Made by a program: the position numbers and the translations under genes | Notes under the pieces: generated by a model | What the model was told of the DNA's origin: nothing | The model's database searches: none | The model's input: only the letters and a program-made list of their open reading frames with translations | Assembly (NCBI RefSeq): GCF_011752565.1 | Contig: NZ_VWXK01000035.1 | Span: forward strand, 1 to 64,000 | DNA length: 64,000 nucleotides | Direction of reading: 5' to 3' | From: Pantoea sp. Ap-967 | Lineage (GTDB): Bacteria; Pseudomonadota; Gammaproteobacteria; Pseudomonadales; Pseudomonadaceae | In this document: piece by piece, positions 1-9,000 of the stretch | Layout: each line of letters opens with the position of its first letter | Position numbering within the stretch: the stretch's first letter is position 1

Positions 1-3000
1 GGCGGTTGGCCTGCTCGTTCAACGCGCGGTAGCTCAACTCGCCTTCTTCAGCGCGAACCGCCACCGCCTCGGGCGAACGCAGCACCTGCGCCTCGATCAT
101 CCCATGCAGGGTCTGCTCAAGGTCGTAAGCGACCGCCGTGTCGTTGAATTCCACCAGTACCCGCTGGCGCTCCTCGGCCTGCAACACCGGCAGGCGCAGC
201 AGCAACAGCTCCGGCTCCTGCTCCAGCGCCGCAACCATGGCCTCCAGCACCTGGTTCATCTGCCCGCAGATACGCGCCGCGCCGACCTCGGCCGGGGTCA
301 TGGCCACCAGGCGGAAGCCTTCACCCAAGTCATCGACGTTCAGGCTCAGCGGGTAGTTGGTCCGCTCCTGCCCGTCCAACACCTCGATGCCTTGCCAGGC
401 CTGGCGCTGCTCGTCGCTGCGCTCGGCGCCATGGCGGTAGTTGAGCATCGCACTGAACAGCGGCAATGGCGCCGCCACGCCGCTGCAGCGCTGGGCCAGG
501 GCCAGCGAGGCGTGCTCATGGGCCAGCAGCGCGCTCAGGCGCTGGTGGGTGGCATGGGCAGCGTCGCGCAGGCTGACGCCCGCCAGGTCGACGCGCAGCG
601 GCAAGGTGTTGATGAACATGCCCAGCGCCCGCTCGGCGCCTTCGCCGCCCTGCAAGCGGCCCAGCAGCACGGTGCCGAACACCACCCGGTCCTGGCCGCT
701 GGCCGCACTCAGCAGCCGTGCCCAGGCCAAGTGGAACAAACTGGCGACGCTGATGCCCAGCACCCGGGCCTGGCGGCGCAGGCCGCTGGCCAGCTCGGCA
801 GACAAGGGCAGCTTGGCTTCCTGCATGTCGCGGCCATCGCCCTGCACGTCATTGAGGCCGAATGGCAACGTGGGTTCGTCGATGTCGGCCAGTTGCGTGC
901 GGAAGAATGCCTCGTGCTCGGCCTGGCTGATGCCCAGGCGGGCTTGGGCCACGTAGTTGCGGTAAGGCACCGGGGCGTGGGCCGGGGCCGGGGCGCCCTG
1001 CAGGAAGCCTTGGAGTTCTTCGCCCACCACTTCCAGGGCGGTGTGGTCGAGGACGATGTGGTGGAACTGCAGGGTGGCTTCGAGGGGGCCCTCGGTGTCG
1101 TCATGCAAGAGGCGAATCAGGGGGGCTTGGCTCAGGTTGAAATCCGCGATATGGCCTTCGCGGGGCAAGCCCGCTCCTACAGGGGGGTGTGCAACCAGTA
1201 GCAGTGGGGCTTGGCGCCAGACTACTTGCACTGGTTGTGGCAGGCCGTCCCAGAGCACGGCGGTGCGCAGTACGTCGTGGCGGGCGATGACCTGGTCCAG
1301 GGCGGCAGCGAAGGCTTGCAGGCGCGCCAGGCTGTCGAAGCGCAGGTGCGAGAACAGCACGTAGGGGTCGTGTTCGGCGGCGCTGAGGTGGTGGTAGAGA
1401 ATGCCCTCCTGCAGCGGCGCCAGGGGGTAGATGTCCTGCACATTGGCAGCGCCGCCGGGTACGCTGGCGACGATGCGGTCGATGGCCGCCTGGTCGAGGT
1501 CGATCAGGCTGAGCAAGTCCGGGGTGATTTGGCTGCAGTTCGCCGGGATGCGGTTTTCCGGCACCTTGACCTGCTGGTCGGCACCCAGGGTCGCGGCCAG
1601 CGCAGCGATGGTCGGTTGGCCGAACAAGGTCCGCACATCGACTTGCAAGCCTTCCAGGCGCAGGCGCGCGGTCAGGCTGACAGCCAGCAGCGAATGGCCG
1701 CCCAGTTCGAAGAAATTGTCGTGGCGCCCTACCCGCTCAACCCCCAGCAGCTCGGCCCAGAGCTGCGCCAGCAGGGTTTCGGTGGTGCCCTGCGGTGGCT
1801 CGAAGGTGCGCGGTTGCGCGTCAGGGGCTGGCAAGGCCTTGCGGTCGAGCTTGCCGTTGGGAGTCAGCGGCAGTGCCTCAAGGTGGATGTACAACGCCGG
1901 CACCATGTACTCCGGCAATTGCGCCAGCAGGTGCTGGCGCAGGGCGTCCGGCGCCTGGGCTGCACCGGTGTAGTAGGCGACCAGGCGTGGGCCGCTGGCA
2001 CGGTCGTCGCAGGCCAGTACCACGGCTTCGCGGATACCGGCGACGCGGCCCAGGCAGGCCTGGATCTCGCCCAGTTCGATGCGCAGGCCGCGGATTTTCA
2101 CCTGATCGTCGTTGCGCCCAAAAAATTCCAGGGTGCCATCGGCCCACTGGCGCACCAGGTCGCCGCTGCGGTACAGCCGCTCGCCGGCCACGAACGGGCT
2201 GTCGATGAAGCGTTCCGCCTGCTGCGCCGGCAAGCCCAGGTAGCCGCGGGTGACGCCAGCACCGCCAATATGCAGGTGCCCCGCCACGCCCCACGGCAGC
2301 GGTTGGTCGGCGCTGTCGAGTACGTAGAGGTGGGTGTTGTCGATCGGCTGGCCGATGGGCAAGCTGCCGCGCGGCAACGGCGCCTGCGGCTCCAGGGTCC
2401 AGGCGCTGCAGTCGACGGTGGTTTCGGTGGGGCCGTAGACGTTGTGCAGGCGTACCCCCGGCAGGCGCTGGCGCACCAGGGCGGCCAGTGCCTCGGTCAG
2501 TTCGCCACCGCCGCAGACGATGTCGCTGAGGCTGGTGCAACCTGCGCTTTGTGGCTGGTCGAGAAATTGCTGCAGCAAGGCCGGCACGAACTGCACCACG
2601 TTGACCTGTTGCGCCTGGATCAGCTGCGCAAGGTAGTGCCCGTCACGCTGGCCGTCGGGGCGTGCCAGCACCAGGCGCAGGCCACTGCACAGCGGCCAGA
2701 ACAGCTCCCACACCGAGGCATCGAAGCTGACCGGGGTCTTGTGCAGTACGCTGGCGCCTTCGCCAACGGCGCACAGGCGCCGGCTCCAGTGCACCAGGTT
2801 GACCACGTTGCGGTGCTCGACCATCACGCCCTTGGGCACCCCCGTGGAGCCGGAGGTGTAGATCACGTAGGCCAGGTGGTGCGCTGCAAGGCCCGCGACC
2901 CGTGGGTTGCTGATCGGCTGGGTGGCCCAACTGGGGTGGTCGAGGTTCACCTGAACGGCGTGGGGAGCCACGTCACGGGTTGGCGCATGCACCAGCACGG

Positions 3001-6000
3001 CCTGGGGCGCGCTGTCGGCGAGCATGTGGCGGATACGCTGCGCCGGGTAGCTTGGGTCGACAGGCACATAGGCGCCGCCCGCCTTGAGGATGGCCAGCAA
3101 GCCAACTACCAGCGACAGCCCGCGTTCGATGCAGATCGCCACGCGATCATCGGGCCGCACGCCCAGCGCGATCAGGTGGTGCGCCAGGCGGTTGGCCTGT
3201 TCGTCGAGTTGCCGGTAGGTCAGCTCGCCCTCTTGCGCCACCAGGGCCACGGCATCGGGTGCGCGCCGCACCTGGGCCTCGAACAGGGCGTGCAGCGGCT
3301 GTTGCAGGTCATGGGGCTGTGCCGAGGCATTGGCGGCCACCAACAGCTGCTGGCGCTCCGAAGCGGTGAGCACGGGCAAGTGCTGCAGCAGCGTCTGTGG
3401 TTGCCGTTCCAAGGCATCGAGCAGGCCCAGCAGCACGTGCAGCAGCTGCTCGCAGAGGCGCTGGGCACCCACCTGCTGGGGCACCTGGGCCGTCAGGCGC
3501 AGGCCATCGCCAAGGTCATCGATGTTGACGCTAAGCGGGTAGTTGCCATGGCCACCGCTGGGCAGCGCCTCGATCCCTTCCAGGGCTTCGCGCTGGGCCT
3601 GCCGTTCGCTGGCACTGGCGCCGTGGCGGTAGTTGAGCATGGCGCTGAACAGCGGCGTTGGCGCCGCCACGCCGCTGCAACGCTGGGCCAGGGCCAGCGA
3701 GGCGTGCTCGTGCACCAGCAGCGCGCTCAGGCGCTGGTGCACCAGGCGCACACCGTCGCGCACCTGCAGGCCGGCAAGGTCCAGGCGCAGTGGCAAGGTG
3801 TTGATGAACATGCCAAGGCCACGGTCGGCACCTGCGCCGCCCTGCAGGCGGCCAAGCAACACCGTGCCGAACACCACGCTGTCGCGGCCGCTGGTGGCCG
3901 CCACCAGCCGTGCCCAGGCCAGGTGCAGCAGGCTGGCGGCACTCACCCCCTGCTGCTGGGCGTGTTGGCGCAGGCGCTGGTAGTGGGTGGGGTCGAGCTG
4001 GACCGTGGCCAGCTCGAAATCGCAGGCCTTGCCCTGCAGGTCGGCCAGGCCGTATGGCAAGGTTGGCTCGTCGATATCGCCGAGTTCAGCGCGGAAGAAG
4101 GCTTCATGTTCGGCCTCGCTGATGGCCAGGCGGGCCTGGGCCACGTAGTTGCGGTACGGCACGGGCGGCTGGCTGGGTTGCTCGCCGCGCAGGTGATCGC
4201 GGATTTCGTGCAGTACGGCCTTCATCGCGGTGTGGTCGAGGGCGATGTGGTGGAACTGCAAGGTGGCGTTGAGGGGGCCGGCCGTGTCGGCATGCACGAG
4301 GCGGATCAGCGGGGCCTGGCTGAGTTTGAAATCGGCGGTGTCGCCTTCGCGGGGCGAGCCCGCGCCTGCCGAAGGTTGAGCAATGACCCGCAGCGGAGCG
4401 TGGCGCCAGACCACTTGTACCGGTTGTGCCAGGCCGTCCCAGAGCACGGCAGTGCGCAGCACGTCGTGGCGGGCGATGACCTTGTCCAGGGCGGCGGCGA
4501 AGGCTTGCAGGCGCGCCGGGCTGTCGAACACCACCTGCCATTGCAGCAGGTACGGGTCATCGCCGCTGGCACTGAGGTGATGGTAGAGGATGCCTTCCTG
4601 CAGCGGCGCCAGCGGGTAGATGTCCTGCACGTTGGCGGCGCCGCCCGGCACCGTGGCGACGATGCGCTCGATGCTGGCGGGGTCGAGGTCGATCAGCGTC
4701 AGCATGCCCGGGGTGATGTGCTGGCAATCATCGGCAATGCCATTGGTCGGCACTTCGAACTGGCGGCCGCTGCCCAGCGCTGCAGCCAGCGCGGCGATGG
4801 TCGGTTGGCCGAACAGCACGCGCACGTCGGTGTTCAGGCCCTGTTGGCGCAGGCGCTCGATCAGGGTCACGGCCAGCAGCGAGTGGCCGCCCAGCTCGAA
4901 GAAGTTGTCGTGGCGCCCTACCCGCTCAAGGCCCAGCACCTCGGCCCAGATGGCCGCCATGCGGGTTTCGGTTTCGCCCAGCGGGGCGACATGGCCCAGC
5001 TGCGCCAAGTCAGGCTCGGGCAAGGCGCGGCGGTCCAGCTTGCCATGGCTGGTCAGCGGCAACTGCGCAAGGCGCATGAAGGCGTGCGGCAGCATGTACG
5101 CCGGCAAGCTGGCGTTGAGGGCCTGGCGCAGGGTGTCGAGGTCGACCGGCGCGGTTTCAGTGAACCACGCCAGCAGGCGCTCGCCGCGCACCAGCACCAC
5201 GGCTGAATCGATACCTGGCTGGGCGGCCAGGGCGGCTTCGATTTCCCCCAGTTCCACGCGCATGCCACGGATTTTCACCTGGTCGTCATTGCGGCCCAGG
5301 TAATCGAGGGTGCCATCGGCATTCCAGCGCACCAGGTCGCCGCTGCGGTACATGCGCGCGCCCGGCAGGCGGCTGAACGGGTCGGCGAGGAAGCGTTGTT
5401 CGGTGAGTTCGGGGCGGTTCAGGTAACCCCGGGCAACCTGCGCACCGCCGATGTACAACTCGCCGGTGACGCCAACCGGCACTGGCTGTTGCCGCGCGTC
5501 GAGCACGTAGACGCGGGTGTTGGAGATCGGCTGGCCGATGTGCAGCGCCCCACCGGGCAGCACGGTGCCGGAGGTGGCGACCACCGTGGTTTCGGTCGGC
5601 CCGTAGTTGTTGACCAGGGCAAAGCCTGGGTCGCGGTCGAAGTGGCGCAAGCGGTCGCCGCCGATCAGCAAGGTGCGCAAGGTGGGGTGCTGCTGCGTAC
5701 GGCGCAGGGCCTGTTCGGCCACCGGGGTGGGCAGGAAGCTGACTTTCAGCGGTTGCTGCAACCACCAGTCGAGCAGTTCGTCCACGTGCTCATTGGCGAT
5801 GTGCGCCGGCGGCAGGTGCAGGGTGGCACCGGCGCACAGCGCCGGCCAGACTTCCCATGCCATGGCATCGAAGCCGAACCCGGCAACGCTTGAGGTGCGC
5901 TCGCCGGCGCCCAGGGCGAACGCCTGGCAGTGCCAGTGCACCAGGTTGGCCAGGGTGTGGTGTTCGATCATCACGCCCTTGGGCTGGCCGGTGGAGCCGG

Positions 6001-9000
6001 AGGTATAGACCACGTAGGCCAGTTGGTGGGCATCCAGGCCGGTTACGTGGGGGTTGCTGTCGTCATGGTGCCAGCTGCCTTGCTGGTCGAGGTCCAGGCG
6101 CGGTAAGTCGCCGGGTAAACCGCTGATGGCCGAGTCGGCCAGTACCAGTGCCGGCGCGCTGTCCTCCAGCAGGTAGGCGATTCGCTCAGCCGGGTAGGCC
6201 GGGTCCACGGGCACATAGGCGGCGCCCGCCTTGAGCACCGCCAGCAGGCCGATCACCCGTTCGACGCTGCGCGGCAGGCACAGGGCAACCCGGTCGCCAC
6301 ACTGCACGCCGCGTTCGAGCAGGCGGTGGGCCAGGCGGTTGGCGCGCCGGTTCAGCTCGCCATAGCTCAAGGCCTGCTCGCCCTGACTGACGGCGGTCGT
6401 TTCCGCTGCACGAGCGGCTTGGGCTTCGACCAGGGCATGAACCGTCTGCCCTTGCGGGTACGCCTGCGTGGTAGCGTTGAAACGGCCGAGCAGGTGTTGA
6501 CGCTCGGCATCGTCGAGGATCGGCAGGCTGTCGAGTGTCGTCTGCTGCCCAGGCTCCAGCGCCTGCAGCAACTGCGCCACGGCATTGGCCATCCAGCCGG
6601 TGACACGGGCAGCGCCGATGCCTTCCACGGCCAGCACGCTGAAACTGAAGCCTTCGCCCAGGTCGTTGACGCTCAGGGTCAGCGGGTAGTTGCTGCGCTC
6701 TTCGCCGCCGAGCAGGCGCACGCCCTCCCAGATGCCCTCGCCTTCACGCGGGGCATCCTCGGCGCTGTGGCGGTAGTTGAGCAAGGCGCTGAACAGCGGC
6801 GCCGACGCGGCCACGGCGCTGCAGCGCTGGGCCAGGGCCAGTGGCGCATGTTCATGGCCGAGCAAGGCCGACAGGCTGCGGTGGGTAGCCCGCACGGCGG
6901 CATGCGCATCGGCGTGGGTATCGACCCGCAGCGGCAGGGTGTTGATGAACATGCCCAGGGCCCGGTCGGCCCCCTCGCCGCCCTGCAGGCGGCCCATCAG
7001 CACGGTGCCGAACACCACGTCGGTGCGGTTGGCGAGCACGCCCAGTACCCGCGCCCAGGCCAGGTGCATCAGGCTGGCGGCGCTCACGCCCAGTTGCCGG
7101 GCCAGGCTGCGCAGGCGGCGGCTGAGTTCGGCGTCCAGGGCCAGGAAGGCGCTTTCGATGTCACGGCCATCGCCTTGCACATCGGCAAAGCCCAGCGGCA
7201 GGGTCGGTTCTTCGACATCTGCCAGCATGTCGCGGAAGAACGCCTCATGGCCGGCCTGGTCGGCCAGACGGGCCTGGGCCACGTAGTTGCGGTACGGCAC
7301 GGCTGGCGGCAACGCGCTGCCCTGGCCGAACAGCAACGCGCGCATTTCCCGGGCCACCACATCCATGGCGGTGTGGTCGAGGGTAAGGTGGTGGAACAAC
7401 AGGATCGCCACCACCTGGTGGTTAACCGGGTCGAGGCTGTAGTGCAGCCGGGTCAGCGGTGCCTGGGCCAGGTCCATGCGGTGATGGCGGGCATCGAAGC
7501 GTGCATGCAGTTGCTCGATGCGCGAAAGGCCAGGTTCATCGGCCAGGTCGTCGACTTCGCACACCTGCAGCTCGGCGCGGCGCCACACCACTTGCAGGGG
7601 CTGTGGCAGGCCTTGCCAGAGCACCGCGGTGCGCAGGATATCGTGGCGCTCGATCACCTGCTGCAACGCGCCTGCCCAGGCCAGCAGGCGCTCGACGCTG
7701 TCGAAGGCCAGGCGGGTCTGCAGCAGGTAGGGGTCGCCGTGCTCGGCGCTCAGGTGGTGGTAGAGGATACCTTCCTGCAACGGTGCCAGCGGGTAGATTT
7801 CCTGCACATTGGCGGCGCCGCCGGGCACCGTGGCAACCACGGCATCGATTGCAGCCTGGTCCAGCTCGACCAGGCTCAGCATGGCTGGGGTGATTTGTTC
7901 GGCTGCGTGCGGCACCCGGTTCTCCGGCACCTTGGCCTCGCCGCCGAGGTTGGCGGCGCCGGCCAGGGCCGCCACGGTCGGCTGGGCGAACAGCACGCGC
8001 ACGTCGATGGCCAGCCCCGCCTTGCGCAGGCGCTCGACCAGGGTCACGGCCAGCAGCGAATGGCCGCCTAGCTCGAAGAAATTGTCGTGGCGCCCTACCC
8101 GCGGCACGCCCAGCACCTGCGCCCACACCACGGCCAGGGTGGCCTCAAGCTCACCTTGCGGCGCTTCGTAGGCCTGGCCCGGCAGCACATCGCCGTCGGG
8201 GTTGGGCAGCGCGCGGCGGTCCAGCTTACCGTGGCTGGTCAGTGGCAGTGCCTCCAGGCGGATGAATGCCATGGGTTGCATATGCGCCGGCAAGCTGGCC
8301 TGCAGGGCTTGGCGCAGGTGGTCAGGGTGCACGGGCGCGGCCTCGGTGTACCAGGCCAGCAGGCGCCCTTCGCGCACCAGTACCACGGCATCGCCGACAC
8401 CGGCTTGGGCGGCCAGGGTGGCTTCGATCTCGCCCAGTTCCACGCGCACGCCGCGGATCTTCACCTGGTCATCGTTGCGGCCCAGGTAGTCCAGGGTGCC
8501 ATCAGCGTTCCAGCGCACCAGGTCGCCGCTGCGGTACATGCGCCCGCCGGCGTTGAACGGGTCGTCAAGGAAGCGTTCCGCGCTCAACTGCGGGCGGTTG
8601 AAGTAGCCGCGTGCGACTTGCGCACCGCCAATGTACAACTCACCGGTGACCCCGGCAGGCACCGGCTGCAGGCCCTCGTCCAGCACGTACACACGGGTGT
8701 TGGCGACCGGGCGGCCGATGTGCAGCGCGCCGCCAGGCAGCAGCTGCCCGGAGGTGGCGACCACGGTGGTTTCCGTGGGGCCGTAGTTGTTGACCAGGGA
8801 GAAGCCTGGGTCACGGTCGAATTGGCGCAGACGGTCGCCACCGACCAACAAGGTGCGCAAGGTGGGGTGCTGGCGCTCGCGGCGCAGCGCCTGCTCGGCC
8901 ACCGGGGTAGGCAAGAAGCTGACCTGCAGGGGTTGCTCCAGCCACCAGTCGAGCAGTTCGTCGACATGTTCGTTGCCAATGTGCTGCGGCGGCAGGTGCA

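Noticed and set aside
1211..5206. Very long plus-strand frame (1331 codons) opposite the NRPS gene
   Set aside because: It is an antisense shadow of GC-rich NRPS coding sequence; its translation is low-complexity Ala/Gln/Arg/His with no domain, while the minus strand reads as clear C, A and T domains.
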